64,000 nucleotides of DNA from Zonotrichia leucophrys gambelii (Eukaryota > Chordata > Aves > Passeriformes > Passerellidae): positions 91,558,912 to 91,622,911 of the forward strand of contig NC_088171.1 of assembly GCF_028769735.1 (NCBI RefSeq), in the 5' to 3' direction. The notes under the pieces are model-generated. The model did no database searches. It worked only from the letters and a program-made list of their open reading frames with translations, and was not told where the DNA came from. Shown piece after piece: positions 27,997 through 41,930 of this stretch; the first letter of the stretch is position 1; each line of letters opens with the position of its first letter. The translations under genes were made by a program, and so were the position numbers.

Positions 27997-30960
27997 TATG
28001 CACCAAAAAGAAATCCCACAGTAGATGAAATATCTTGTAATTTCACAAAAGCAGGTTTCTTGCTGAGAGAGCTCTCATGACTTCATGGGGTCAGCAGAGT
28101 GCTTTAATGCATAGCTATTAAAGGCCTGGGTTTTTTTCAGCACCATTTGTCAGAAATAATGTAGTGTGAATTCAGCCTCATCCACATGTGGCCCACTTAC
28201 ATTAAGGAAGCTGCTAAGAAAAACACAAACACTCAGATAATCCAATTGTCTCTATACAGATTTAATACAGACAAAGAAAAAGAAAAATATTTGGTGGTGA
28301 CAGAACTTCCTCTAGGCTAGTGATAACTGATGAGAAGACTGAGATTTCCTAACGGTTCTGGAGAGTGGTTCAGTACAAATCTGAACAATCTCTGACATTT
28401 ATGGAAAGCAATTAATAAAATCCTGCTGAATCTAAACAGTGTCATTCAACACTTGCACAGCTGTGACTGTGCCAGGTCCAAGGGCCAATCTCTCCCCTGA
28501 GAACCATTTGGCACTTTGGTTTCCAGAGCCACACTGCCCAGACACAGTGGATTTGCCAGGGAGGAGAAGTATAGCCGTCTTTAGGACTTCCCTCTTTTTG
28601 ACAAGATATTGCCTCTTTCCAAAATCTGTACTCTTTAAGGTATCCTTCTGCACCTCTGGGATTGTTTTTCTACTTGTCTAGCAGCACTTCTGACATTTGA
28701 TGGTTGCTAAATGTATAATTTTTGGGCAAAAAAAAAAAAGAGTTAAAAGCAAGCTGTAGTTTCTGTCTTTCTCATTTCACTTCATACATAGGACATCTAA
28801 TAGGTAGTCACACAGTCTGAGAAACTTATTTCTTATTCAAGAAGACAAATCTCAAGGAGAATTAGTCTGAAAAAGATGTCCTCTCGGTCATAAACCTGTG
28901 AAAGGAGGATGTCAAGACAATTATTTTCCTGCAGAAGTTTTAACTCTTTAATGGCTGTGGGGGGGAAAAATCATTCCAGCTTCCTGTGTTTGTCAGTACT
29001 CATGAGAACTGGCATCTTCTAGTATGAAAGCTCTTATAGACTCCAGAAAGGAGCTGATTTGGGATTTTTTTTTCATTCTTTCTCACCATCAGTGCCACAT
29101 TTCACTCATTGTAAGATCCCTGATTCTACAGTTGTGCACAAAGGCACAACAGTATACACACACCTCAGGCAGAAATGCAGGAAGTTTTCACATTTTTTGA
29201 TGGGGTGATGTTTACACTGCCTCAATCAGAATATAGAAAAAAATTTTTTTGTGCTTGGCTCAGATTTAGAACCCTGCACCTAAGGAAAATGCAGTCTACA
29301 GGACTGTAAAGCATACTAATATCGACTTAGAGCATGAATATAGACGAATCTCAGTTCCCTTGGCAGTTCCTGCTGGGCAGGACCCAGTAGATTTTCCATA
29401 CTGCCATGTAAAATTTTCCATACCCATTCAGACCATCAGATAAGAGGAGCAAAAAGACAGCTGACTGCTTTCTCTCCTGTTTACACTGTCTGCAGAGTAT
29501 AAATTAACACCTCCTATAGCAGGCTAAGCGGTGCCAGTGCACAGGCACAAGCCCTGCCCTTTGATTTCCCATTTTTTAGCATACTCCCCAGCACAGCTGT
29601 ACCAGTTTTTTCTCTCCAGGTAGAGCTCAGCAACAATCCTGGGGGATGCTTAGCTGTGTGGATAGACACTGTACTGTGCCAGCTCATCTCAGGTCCAGAG
29701 AGCATTCTGAACCAGTTTAAAATAGATATCATTCTATCCCCAGTAGGATGAGTTGTCTCTCAGGCAAAGTTATCTGCTTTCATGAGTATTAAAGTGTGCA
29801 TATTTCCCGATGGGCAGTCCTGCTTATCTAAAGATCACATCAGTCAGCTTATCTGCATGATGGCCATGTTCAATGGTTTATCTTCTGTGACCCTTAAAGA
29901 CATCTGCCTGTGCACTTCATTCCTGCATGTTGTCCCTTCTTATCAGTGACCTACATCCAGCAGGTCATCAGTTTTTGGCACCATTAGAATTTATTCCATT
30001 CTCATTTTAACAGCAACACTACATAACAGTCTTCCAGATCTCTAAGTAGACGTGATGACAGATTTCTGCAGGACCTTATTAAAACTTGCCATCTTAATAG
30101 ACTATTTCTATATGCAGGGTTTTTTGTAGCCTTCAAAGCATAACTTCAAAGCATAGCTGGAGCCAGTTATGTTAATTTAAGTAACAAAAAATTCTCATTC
30201 AAAAAAGTTGGTTGTGACTAGATTATTGCATTGCAGCCATATGCCCCAGCATGAGCAGGCTTTTGTTATTTGGTTTCTTCACTGAGAGTGGTTTATACAT
30301 GATCTATTTATCTATGATCTTACTCAAATGTGTCATTAAAATTAGGTGGGTTTAGAATGGTTAGTTCACTTGCTAGTAGAACATCTTGCTTTACTGTAAT
30401 GTTTTAGAGCTTCTCCAGCTTCCCTGAGTTTGCTAAAAATCAACATTAATGTACTGCAGAATTAACTGACACAATCCCTGAGTGCTTAGACACAGTTTAC
30501 ACACTCCCACATAACTTCAGATGTTTGACTGCTGTAGCAATTTGTTTCAGTCCCCCCACTTACTAATGGATCTTATTAGTGGTTTTCTATAGCAAAACCA
30601 AAATATATTTCAAATGCCTTGGCCCCCTTGTGGTATCTTGCATTCCCATGTGCATTGCATTGTGCTCCTGCATTGACACTGGAAGTCAAGGTTTTACCTG
30701 ATTTTATGTTTCCCTAATAAATAGCATTTATTTTTTTCTAATAAATGGTATGTCTGTACAGAGCTGAGGACACTTGCCCTCACACAGAACCTGATGAGTG
30801 GGTGCTCTGTGTGTGGAATCATCTTTGCTGTCCATCTCCTTCAGTGGCTGCCTGTGATTCTAGACCCACCATTACCAACCATTACCTCTCCAAAATACTT
30901 GACCATAAATATGCTTTCACATACATATCTGTATAGTGTGGGCAACTTGAACCAAATTCC

Positions 30961-31690
30961 TAGAGTCATATAATGGTTTGGGCTGGAAGGGATCTTTAAG
31001 GGTCAGCCAGTCCCATCCCCCTGCAATGAGCAGAGACAACTTCACGTAGATCAGGTTGTTCAAATCCTTGTCCAGTTTGGCCTTGAATGTCTCTGGGAAC
31101 GGGGTGTCTGAGCCACCTGTGGCAGTGTTTCACCACCCTCATCATAAAAATGTGTTACTTTTATGTAGTCGAAATCTACCCTCTTTTGTTTAAAACCTTC
31201 CACAGCATCCCTCACTCCATGCCCTTGTAAAAAGTCCCTCTCCAGCTTTCTTGTAAGCCCCCTTTAGGTACCCTAAGGCAGCTTTAAGGCCTCCCTGGAG
31301 CTTTCTCTTCTCCAAGATGAAAAACACCAGCTCTCTCAGCCTGTTTTCATGGAAGACATCCCCCAGGCCTCTGATTTTCATTGTGGCCTTCCTTTGGACT
31401 CGCTCCAGCAGGTCCTTATGCTTCTTATGAGAAGAGCTGAATGCAGTATTCCAGGTGGGGTCTCGCCAGAGAAAAGCAGAGAGGCAGCATCACTTCCCTC
31501 ATACTGCTGGCCTCACTGCTTTTGACATAGCCCAGGATATTATTAGCTTTCTGGGCTGCAAGTGCACATTACTGGGCCATGTCCAGCTTTTCCTCCACCA
31601 TCACCCCCAGTTTTCTCATGGTAGGGCTGTTCTCAATCCCTTCATCCTCCAGCCTTTATTGATACCAAGGATTCCCCCCAAAGCATTGGC
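30961..31690 (-). mobile_element. CR1 LINE fragment, minus orientation
   Basis: On the + strand it opens 'tagagtcatataatggtttgggctggaaggg', the reverse complement of a CR1 3' terminus. It continues through 'ttgttcaaatccttgtccagtttggccttgaatg', 'cccttgtaaaaagtccctctccagctttcttgtaagccccctttaggtac', and 'caggtggggtctcgcc' to the 'ctgggctgcaagtgcacatt' region. On the minus strand a 63-residue remnant of the ORF2 C terminus is readable (RLRELVFFILEKRKLQGG, then YLKGAYKKAGEGLFTRAW). It is 5'-truncated and carries stops, so it is inactive. It lies antisense in the last GABBR2 intron. Confidence 0.9.
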
Positions 31691-33465
31691 AAAGTGTGGC
31701 AGGAGTGGAAGAAGGGAGAATCGCTGGTATTGGTGGAAAAAACCCTAAAAACAGTGAGGCAAGGCACAAAATTTGCTTTCGCTTCAGGCAAAAATACCAG
31801 ATTTGTTTGGATTTTGCTACTCGTTTGATTTTGTTTTGTGTTTCACTCTAGGGGTTTTGTCTACAATCTTGATTGTGTGCAAGCACAAGCAAGTCTCCAA
31901 GCCACAGTTCTCTGCCCCAATTCCAGGAACCAAGTTTTCAAGTGAAAGTAAACTTTTAAGTACAGTTAAAGCAAAATTTGCCACCCACTGCAGCCACAGT
32001 TGGCATAGCTAAATAAACATGCTTTGTCCATGGTATGGCTAACACTGAAACAGATGGAAAAAAATCCTATTCACTTGATTATGCAACTGGATTCTCTTGG
32101 AGTAGCTTCAAAAAGCCCTTTAATGAGAAGCCTATAACAGTTGAACAAAGTAAGCATTTCCACTGGTGGGAAAATAAGTGCAGGCAATTCTGCATTTGAC
32201 CCCTCAACAAGAGACAGAATGACAATCCACAGCATCAGGCTCATAAGGATTCAGCACAGGGAAACATCAAGCCATGCCCCCTCTGCACTCCTTGGGAACA
32301 AGGCATGACTTCATTGATAGCACCAGGAAGAGCCGAGCGCCCTAGCAAAACAACAATGAATGGATTTTGTTTAGTTCCAGGAATGCATTGCCAGCACTAG
32401 AATGATTATCACTGAGGACTAACATTGTGTGAAACTTTAGAAAGGAGTTTGTTTGAGGGGGAGAAAAAATGAGAAAGAGTTTTCTGGGTAGGCAGACAAC
32501 AGCTACTCCTACTGCACCTCTGTATAAACAAGCTGAAGTTTGTAGTGGTGAAACTAATGAGGAGAACAACACATTTCTTTCTGTTTGAATTTAAAAGCTA
32601 TACTGCTTGGTCCCCAGGCAGTGCAATGGAAGCCTTAGTATCTGTCTTTGCTACCTTACACAAAGCAAAAGAGCAATTAAATGTCATTTGAATCAAAAAG
32701 GCTGTCCAAAGGTTAGCTTTCAAAGAAACATTTCTTATAAAGGCCTTTCTATACACTGACATTATATCAGATAACAGACAAACATAAATTTAAAACTCTA
32801 TTATACTGATACAATGCTTTCTATGGGCATTTTTGTCCTGAAATCCAAAAGTCAGTCTTCCAGCTCAGTCACCTTGACATCTCTCTTCTCTTTAGAAAGT
32901 TCCTCTGTGTTTCAAGCGGAAATGTCTCCAAATACAAAGCCATCCCGATGATAAAATGACTGAAAACATCTTTTACACTAGCAAACCTCAACAAGATTTT
33001 GATTTTGTGGAATGTGCTGATGTATCCACAGCACAGGGGTAGCAGAGCCCTTTTCTCATGGCACCATCCTCTCCAGGGAAAGGCTTAGATGCAATACCCA
33101 TGAGCATGATTTAATATTCATTTTAAAAAAATAATTATACCTGTTGTCATGATGCCAATCCACTTGGAAAACTAGATAAAGAATACTGGGTTCTGGAACA
33201 CTGAATTTTAGTATGGGTGTTGGGCAGGACTGCTGTTAGAGGGCCAACTCCTCAGTCCCATAGCACTCAAAAGCATTTATCACCTCAAAAGCACAGACCC
33301 ACACTTTAAAAAGGAGCTACTTAAAAGAGGGAAAAGCCATCAGTCCCAAATCCCTCCCACCATGCACCTGTGTTTGCTTTAGCTGGAGTTGCAGAAATGC
33401 CATGCTTAGTACTGACATCCTTGTGATAAGTGGTGCATGGCTTGAAACTCAGTCTGTGACCTCCT

Positions 33466-33549
33466 GCATGTCTGCAGGATTGGGGTTCTGAAGGCAGGAG
33501 ATCTCATGCATGACTGCTGGATGGGGCTCTGCAGGCAGCAGATCCCTTT
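33466..33549 (+). repeat. Imperfect tandem duplication, 42-bp period
   Basis: 'gcatgtctgcaggattggggttctgaaggcaggagatct' at 33466 is followed by 'gcatgactgctggatggggctctgcaggcagcagatccc' at 33508. The copies differ at several bases, so the duplication is not very recent. It sits about 350 bp before the last GABBR2 exon. Confidence 0.8.
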
Positions 33550-33670
33550 GCAAGGGGTGGGGGTCACAAAGCCATACACCCTCTTTGCACACTTAAGGTT
33601 TTCTTGGTATCAGCAGTCTAACAATTAACCTGAATGTGGCTGGGAATTTCAGGAGGTTGTGGGATGCTGA

Positions 33671-34060
<390 letters not shown>

Positions 34061-35992
34061 GAGGGCGAGATCAGTGCTTCCCGAACTGCTTTTAAGTACT
34101 CAAAGACTGGACTAAACATCCGACCTGGAACTCTGCTACAAACATGTAACATTGGCTCTTACCGCAGAGGAACTTCTGCTGAGGCCCTCGGCACAGGAGT
34201 GCCCGCATAACTCGTGTGAAAAAGCAAAGGAGGACACAAAGAGTTTGATCTGTAGCCTTATTCATGGAGTTTTTATTTCTTCACCTAGAAGTCACTGAAA
34301 AATATTTCTTCCAAAATTTCTACTAGCAACAAGGATGCTGGGATATATGGATCTTGCAAAAAAGACACTAGGGAAAAATTCAAAAAAAAACAAAAACCAC
34401 TCAAATGTCACTGAGCTTTACGTGGCTGCTGAGAACATGCAATTCTATACTGTATCCATGTAAGGAAAATGTAGTGGTCCAGCTATACCATGTTGGAATA
34501 GATACACTCATTTTTACAGGAGTTGTGTTAAATCGCTGGAAACATTCTGCACTGGTTAGTCTTGCTTTTTTTCATTTCAGGGATGATGTTTAGCAGGAAA
34601 GAAGAATTGTGAGAAATGATTCCTCGGGTGTCATTGAGACTCTGCAGTGCTGTGAGCAGGGTCACCTTTACCTTGCAGCTGTATGTGTAACCCAAGCAGA
34701 GCCTGAAGCTCCAGCTCTGAGTTGCCACCAGCTGGAGAGCTGCTGATTGCAAGCAGAGCACTTCACCCTTCTCCAGGGCAATGATAGTGACTGCTGACCA
34801 TCTGCAGCTTCATTTTTAGCAAAGTTTCTGCACTTGTTTCATGATAAACACCACTAACCATAACACACTAAACTGTCTGAAAAAGTCCTAGGGCTGGTAA
34901 CTCAGGAAACTGAGGACAGATGGGTAGTAAAGTCTTAATGCCGCAGGATGAATTGTTTTTCCTAGTTTGTTTGAATTGTGTCACACATAATTACAATAAA
35001 ATTAATTGAGTGGACTTGGGGGGGAGGGATTAGGGCACAGCACTTTGCTGCTGCAGGAAAAGCCTGCAGGGCACATAGATGTGAATATACACTATGTTTG
35101 CTTCGTACCTGCGTACGTGTGACAGTTGTAGTGGATAGGAGAGGACAAATCAAATCTACCAATAGAATATTTAACTGACTCCTGAAAGAACTGTGAAAAA
35201 ACAGTGGAGTTTATACTTTAGCTCCTTTCCCTGAACCAAAGTAATTAGGAGGAACGACAGTGGTGTACCATCTGGACCAACTCTGGAGCCAAACCTTCAG
35301 GCACAGGTGAGACACACATACAGCTTCTTCTTCCAAGGGACTGGAAACGTATCCTCCCACTGCCAGGGCTGTTTGCTAAAAGTAGGGGGGAAATAACCCA
35401 CATGAAGCACCCTCTGGGCTCTCAGTTTTCTTTAATCAACACTTATGCCCCTCAGACCAAACCTTTGGAATGACATTTGTACAAAGGTTTATAAATCAGC
35501 AATGACTGAAGCACAGCTGAAGGGGTTCCTTAGCTGAGGGATTTAACTGCAGCTATGACAAGCTAGCATAAATCTCCATTAAAAATAAAACACACCTCAT
35601 AGTGGCCAAAACCAACATGAATATGTATCTGAATCTTACAATCAGGAGCATCACAAAATATTTCACTTGGCACATACAGTAAGAGAGGTTGTGGAAATAT
35701 CTGTAGCTTTTAGAACAAAAAAACATGTAAGTATAAACACAAATAAACTAGAACTCATTACTCTGTTTAAGCACTAAACACTGACGTCGTCACTCAATGT
35801 GTGTTGACAGTATTCTCTTGCTTTATTAATATCATCAGGGCCTGGTTTATTTTAAAAGGAATGTTAATTTTTAAAAAGAGAAAATTATGATATTGTATAT
35901 AATGTATACACAAAGATCTCTGTAGAAATATTATTCCAACTTAGCAGGAAAAAAACAAAAATAATTCAGAAGTATCGGACCATTGGAGGTGA

Positions 35993-36014
35993 GTGTGTGT
36001 GTGTGTGTGTGTGT
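35993..36014. repeat. (GT)11 microsatellite in the 3'UTR
   Basis: Eleven uninterrupted GT units are followed by 'ctgtaac'. In RNA this would be a UG repeat, a class of sequence bound by proteins such as TDP-43 and CELF; binding here is inference only. Confidence 0.95.
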
Positions 36015-36290
36015 CTGTAACTTCGTGAATACTGACTGTGTGACGTTTATTAGGTTTAAACCATGCAGTACATTCTTTGTCTCAATGATACGGTAGTTTC
36101 TCCCATAACATTTTTTTTTTTTACTTTACTGCAGATAACAAGACCAACCAAGTGAATATAGCTATTTAATGTTTCTGTTCTTTTATACTGCAGCAAAAAT
36201 GTACTGTAAATTTATGAAGAGGCTGTGCCCCAATGGCATTTTCCAATGATGTTAGTGCACAAATGCTTTAAACTAGACTGGAACTGCCAG

Positions 36291-36296
36291 AATAAA
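36291..36296 (+). terminator. GABBR2: Poly(A) signal AATAAA (upstream of cluster)
   Basis: A canonical hexamer lies about 2.2 kb after the stop. It could be a minor proximal site, being only about 60 bases before the next signal. Confidence 0.45.
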
Positions 36297-36348
36297 ATGT
36301 AAATGAAGAATTTCTTGTATAACCTTATACTGCATGAGATCAATTTTT

Positions 36349-36354
36349 AATAAA
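36349..36354 (+). terminator. GABBR2: Poly(A) signal AATAAA, likely main site
   Basis: 'tttttAATAAAttgttgcaaatctgttttt' has the hexamer and a U/GU-rich stretch just downstream, the normal arrangement for cleavage and polyadenylation. Cleavage would be expected about 15-25 bases later. Confidence 0.6.
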
Positions 36355-36376
36355 TTGTTGCAAATCTGTTTTTATG

Positions 36377-36382
36377 AATAAA
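36377..36382 (+). terminator. GABBR2: Poly(A) signal AATAAA, most distal of cluster
   Basis: The third hexamer, 28 bases after the previous one, is followed by 'atatataaaacttagctttttgg'. A GT/TA-rich stretch at about 36449-36488 could act as a downstream element. Confidence 0.5.
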
Positions 36383-37630
36383 ATATATAAAACTTAGCTT
36401 TTTGGACTCAATGCCCTCTTCCCCCATTGCAAAATCATTTTTGATGAGAGAGAGTGTGTGTATATATATAAACATAGATGTATATAAAAGCCTCCTTGGA
36501 GAAAGAGGAATCCTATTACAACCCTACATTTCAATAAAAACGTAATATGTAATAAAAATACACATCCTAGTTGCAGAACAGTTTGCATTTGGAGATAACA
36601 GGTAGATGAGTCTCTGCCCTGAAATATGATTACTGCAGTACCCAAGAGTGAAGTCTGAGACCTTTTGCAAATGGGAAAATAATCAAAATGTGTACTGAAC
36701 ATTTCTATCCAAACCACACTTAGCCCACACACTGTTCTCTCTTGCCCCACAGTGAATGTGATTTCAGAAGAAAAAGAATTATTTTACTATTTCACACAAG
36801 TTATTGAAGTTGAGCCAATGTTCCAGCTCAATAGTATATCTCTGCATCAACAAATGAGAAATTTCTGAGAATAAACACCAATTTCTGCATGAAGGCAAAC
36901 ACTAAGCCTCTCCATCTAGGTTTGTGCATGTGGTGGGATTTGTGTCTTAAAGCAGGTTCTTCTACATGGCAGAATAGGAGGAGGGTGGGAATGTCGGGCA
37001 ACGAGAAAGTGAGTGGAAAGTGCATTTTGAGTTGTTTGCTTTTCAACAGTGGAGCAGCCTCAAGCCAGCACAAAATGTCATAAAGCCCAATGTGGGAATT
37101 AGATCCACCACAAATGGTTTTCCAGCAGATTTCTCATGCATCTCAGAAGTCCCCCTGAACATATGCAAAAAGAGAAAATACCAGTGAGGAGTTAACAGTG
37201 TGGATCATGGCTCTCAGTGCAGAATAGCAGATGGCAGGAGAAATTCAAACAGATACATCAAAGCTCATTCAAGAAAGGAAAAAAGTACAGAACAACTTCA
37301 ATGTGAAACCTATATTCAACCAGAAATTGTGGGAGGATGTGAAGAACTTAAAATTACTCATGAATAATAGGAAACCAGAACAAAGTGAAATATTACTTTA
37401 AAGGGTCATGAAAAAAAGAAGAGAGAGATGTCAGCAGAGCAACTTTACTTGAACCACTGAGTTTCCACAGCCACAAGAAATATGATTCCTATACAATCAT
37501 AAAGTTGCCATTGAATTAATGGAAGGTTGCTAATCTTGAAGCACTACTTTCAAATAAATAAAATCAAGGAAGGTAAGGAAAGAGCATTTCCCCCTCCTTG
37601 GTTTGTTGGGTTTTTGGGCAGTTTTTTGTC

Positions 37631-37646
37631 TTTTTTTTTTTTTTTT
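37631..37646. repeat. T16 homopolymer
   Basis: An uninterrupted run of 16 T lies within a T/G-rich neighbourhood ('gttgggtttttgggcagttttttgtc'). It is possibly the tail of an unrecognised minus-strand retroposon, but no body is recognisable next to it. Confidence 0.9.
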
Positions 37647-38967
37647 GAGATAATATCTTATAATACCTTTCCTTAAAGGTTGATAGTCAAATCTTTTCTG
37701 ATCTTTTCAGAACTTGTTTTTTCATTACAAGTCTCATCACAATGTGCCTGTTCTTCCCAAGACTGGATTACTGCTTCTGCTGATCTCCAATCAGGATTGC
37801 TGAGGTGCTGGAAGCCAGCCCAGTGAGGCTTGTCCCAGCACTTCCACAGCACCCTATGGATATCAGCAGGGCTTACTGTGTTCTCCAACTGCAGTCCAAA
37901 GGATGGGCTGGTTTCCCTATTCAACAAGCTGACTCTCTCTGTCACTGCTTTGTTTAATAGGGATTTTCTGCTCACTGTCTGAAAAGACTGACAGATTTAT
38001 TACAGTGGTTTAAGCATCATGATTTTTTATCAGAGTTCAGTTCTCAGTTATTGACTGCCTTTTCCATCTCTTGACAAGGTGAATAGTACTTACAGCCATT
38101 ACTTTAATACGCCTGAATATTATTCATGAGTGCATTTTCAAGAGCACTCTGCCTCTTGAGTCCATCAGGACTCTGAGAGCACTACTGTGCTTGTCACTAC
38201 TCACTCAACAGCATTGCAGAGGATCAATAGAGGGTCTAGAGATGCACTGGAAGAGGTGGGGAAGGGAGAGCCCAAGCCGCTGGCAAGGGCAACCCTGAGT
38301 GGCAGAGATATCATGTCAGTATTGCCACAGACAACTTGCAGACGTTTTGAGCCACCAACTTTGCAAACTGCAGCTGGTTTAAACTGCATCCCTTGATGAT
38401 GAAGTAGGCATCTCCAAACACTGAGAAAATCCTTTACTTCCCCAAAGAAAGTGGCTGGTTTTTTTCTTTTTTTGATGGATGCCCATCAAAGCTAAGCCTC
38501 ATACAAGGATTTAAACAAATTCCTGAACTTTAGAGGATAAATTCAGTAGAAGTCAAATAGATCTGAAGACAGGATCTGTAGATACTAGCAGCAAGCAGCC
38601 TGTGGGTTCATTCACTAACAGAAAGGAGCATAGCAAAAAGGAGCTCACAAGGCCTTGAGCTTCAGGAGAAGGACAGACACCTTCATGAGCTGGCAAATAC
38701 AGGCTTTAACCAGAACTGATGCTATTCCACATCCAATGGGTGCAACAGAAGTTAAGAGGAGTGTTAATTACATTTATGACCCACAGCAGCAACTTCCTCA
38801 GGGACCACATCACCTATCTACCCACCTACCTTCCACTGCCTCAGCAATGTAAGATGCCTGCTTGAGCAGAGGAGCTGCCACTGGTAGCAAATCATCTCAC
38901 AGATGTGAAGTTGTCCATTCTGGCAAGTCAAATTGACTGGAAAATAGGGGGCAGGTGTGGAGCAGGG

Positions 38968-39010
38968 AGTGTGTTTGTGTTTGCATTTGTGTTTGTATGT
39001 GTGTGTGTTG
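38968..39010. repeat. Degenerate GT-rich microsatellite
   Basis: Alternating 'gtgtttgtgtttgcatttgtgtttgtatgtgtgtgtgttg' is a worn GT/TTTG repeat. Confidence 0.85.
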
Positions 39011-41717
39011 CAGAGAGCACAGGCAGGACACAGAGGAAGTATGAGCAGCTCAGCATTAATAGCCTACAAAACACCATGAGTGCCAAGGCAGGGACACCCA
39101 TGCTACCTCCTGCTTTGAGAATCTGGGAAACATTTAAAATCAAAAGCTATTCCAAGCACACATATACACAAGCCTTCCCTAGCTCAGAATTAATTCTCCT
39201 TGGTCCTGGCCCACTCTGCCACAAAATCCTGAGCCTTTCCAGCTGAACATTCCCTATTTGAAAGCAAAATGGAGCATGATGCAGAAATTAAAAACTGGAA
39301 AAGAGCAGGGAAGAAAACATGCACATGACTTTGTCCTCATAAAGTGCTTTGCTGTACTGTTACCCAAGTGACTCCTACTCTGCCTTGTGTAAGGGTACTC
39401 CAGTAATCCCAAACACCAGGCATCCCTCCCGGCACACAGAGGGATGGATACACCTCTTATACAGGAGGAAGGAACCTCACATCCTCACCAAACCAGCTAG
39501 GTGACATAAAACTAGTCCACATGATTAAACAAGCTGTCAACTGGTGATACAAACCAGCATGAGCTTCATAAGAGCAAAGTATTCTCCAGAGCACAAGCAT
39601 CCCTCTCTGGGAAGCTTTGTGCTCTTTTTATTTTGGACACTGTTGTACACTGTACACTGTTGTGCATCATGTACCACACTCCACAAGGACAGCTCTTACT
39701 ACTCCAGAGAACAAAACCGTTCCTCCAGCCTGAGAAACACTTCACTTTTGCCCCTACTATAGCTGTGTCTGAAGCAGAGAGATGGAGACAAAACAGTAGA
39801 GGTGAAATTCATCCCTTGAGCAGTTCAGGAGACAAAGGCCATATCTCCTGAAAAGGTGCCAGGACCACCTGCCTGAGTGAGAGCATCATTTGCAAATAGA
39901 GGTGCCTCTGAAAGACTTGCTGAGAAGAGCAAATTGCTGAGCATGGATCAGCTCCTCCTCCAGAAAGGTAAAACAAAGAAAGGTGTTAATTGCTCATCCT
40001 AAAGGCAGTCCCATTTCCAAATACCTTGACTCTCCTCATGATGAGTGGTGGGTGAAGGACACTAAAAACGAGGGAAGCAAGGACAGTAACTTCACTCTGG
40101 GGTTGCAGAAGGAGAGTGACAAGGTTAAGAATTCCATAAGCCCCACAATTTATCTTGACTCAACACTGGAAAGAAATCCTCTTCAGTTTGCCTTGGCTCA
40201 TACTAATGTCACTGGGAGACATTATTTGAGAAATCCAAAAGAATTAATGAGAAAAGGCGAAAAATATCAAAGCAACCAACACACATGTACAAGAAGATGG
40301 CTTGGAGAGTTATAAAGATGAAAATGAACAAGGGAGTCAGCTGCAACCACTTCTGAGGAAGATACATCAATGTCAGCATCAGATATGAGCACCCCTAGCA
40401 AAAGATAGTAGTCACTGTCACTGCCAGAAAGCTGGCTGTACAAATAAAGCTGCTAAAATTGTCAGAAACTAAGCCAACACCGTCACTAACTGCATCAGTG
40501 TTGCTAGTAACTAAAATGGGAGCAGCTTTCCTCCAGATTTTGACCTCAGCTTCTAGTAGGCTCAAAGTTTGAAATTCACTTCAGTACCTCAATATCCTAG
40601 GCTGTTTCCAGGCTTTCATTATTACTGAAAGGCTGCAGGAGTGTGAAGCTTGCAAATTACTAACCCTTATGAAAATTTTACAGACACTGGTTCTTACAGA
40701 CAAAGAAAGATCTTTTTAACCAAGCTGCCTTTGTCAGGTTGTGGGGAGAGGAAATATTTCATTTTTCTTCCTATGTATACATGGTTTATTGTTTTTAGAG
40801 GCCTCCATAGAATTTTCCTTTGAGATTATAAACTCTCCAAACTGAAAGTACAACTGAACATCCGTTGTACTGCTGGGTGATAGAATATTTCTCTAATAAG
40901 TGTTCCCATTCTTTGAGAACCTTTTATTCTTTTCTCTCCCAAAAGATTTTGTATTTTCTGCCTCATTTTAATTTTAAATCCAAGAATCTATTTACCTAGG
41001 AATTAACTGACATTTGAACTTAAATAAGCAATTTATGATGAGGGTGAAGCTCAGTAAAGTGGAATAAACACATGAGTTGTTCCAGCATAGTCCATGCAAA
41101 CAAATAAGAGAAGTACTTACTACAGCTCAAAACTTTCAGACATACCTCACTGAAACAAATGAAAATAATTTGAAAACAAAATTAAATAAGCACATCCCAG
41201 AATTAATGGCCCTTTGAATTAGAGGACAACTTTCAGTTATCTTGGAGCAACCAATTTGGTTTGCCACAACCTGGGATCCAAACTTGCCTGCTCCACCCAC
41301 TGGGGCCCATTTGCTTACTGCTCATTAAAGCCACCTTCATCTCTGCAAAAGCTGGCATGGAACTTTTTGAGGGTGAAAGAATTAGCTTTGAAATTCAGCC
41401 TTGCACATAAGAATTCTTCACAGACCTTTTAATGCCTTCTGTTAACCTGCCCTTCCTTCCATCTCATTTTGCTCTATATGATACTGTCATTTTGTATAAA
41501 ACTGCTCTTATTAGGGACAAGAAAAATTTTAATGAGGCTGGAGAGACATGTAAAGACATTCTTCTAATTGGTCTGTAGCAAAGCATTTCTGTAGTAGGAG
41601 TGACAAACTGATGAAACCAAAGGCAGCTGAATCTACCTGAAAGGAGTTTGTAGCAAGTGAGGGTCAGCCTCATTTCCCAAGCAACCAGTGACAGGAAAAG
41701 ATGACACAGCTTCAAGC

Positions 41718-41930
41718 TGTGCTAGGGAAGGTTTGGGTTGGACATCAGGAGGAATTTCTTCATGGAAAGGGTTATTAAGCATTGGAACAGACTGCCCAGG
41801 GAGGTGTTCAAAATGAGACTGGACGTGGCACTTATGGCTGTGGTATGGTTGACATGGTGATATTCAGTCATAGTCTGGACTCAATAATCTCAGAGATCTT
41901 TTCCAAATTAATGTTTCTGTGATTCTGTGA
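41718..41930 (+). mobile_element. CR1 LINE 3' end, + orientation
   Basis: It begins 'gtgctagggaaggtttgggttggacatcaggaggaatttcttcatgg', passes through 'attggaacagactgcccagggaggtgttc' and 'gactggacgtggcactta', and ends 'atctcagagatcttttcc...gattctgtga', which is the standard end of CR1 with its terminal octamer (gattctgt). It is about 210 bp and 5'-truncated. Divergence looks modest. Confidence 0.92.

Larger units (their letters stand above)
34061..36400 (+). other. GABBR2: GABBR2 3' untranslated region
   Basis: About 2.3 kb follows the stop and ends near three AATAAA signals, similar to the length of a mammalian GABBR2 3'UTR as I recall it. It is AT-rich, with a (GT)11 run at 35993-36014 and a T-run at 36111-36122. 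The last 250 bases, from about 36180, are the likeliest to be conserved because they carry the processing signals. I see no CR1 in it. The exact cleavage site cannot be set without transcript reads. Confidence 0.7.

Noticed and set aside
37673..37975. 100-codon minus-strand frame that looks protein-like in composition
   Set aside because: No family recognised, no matching frame on either side and no retroposon structure beyond a nearby T-run.
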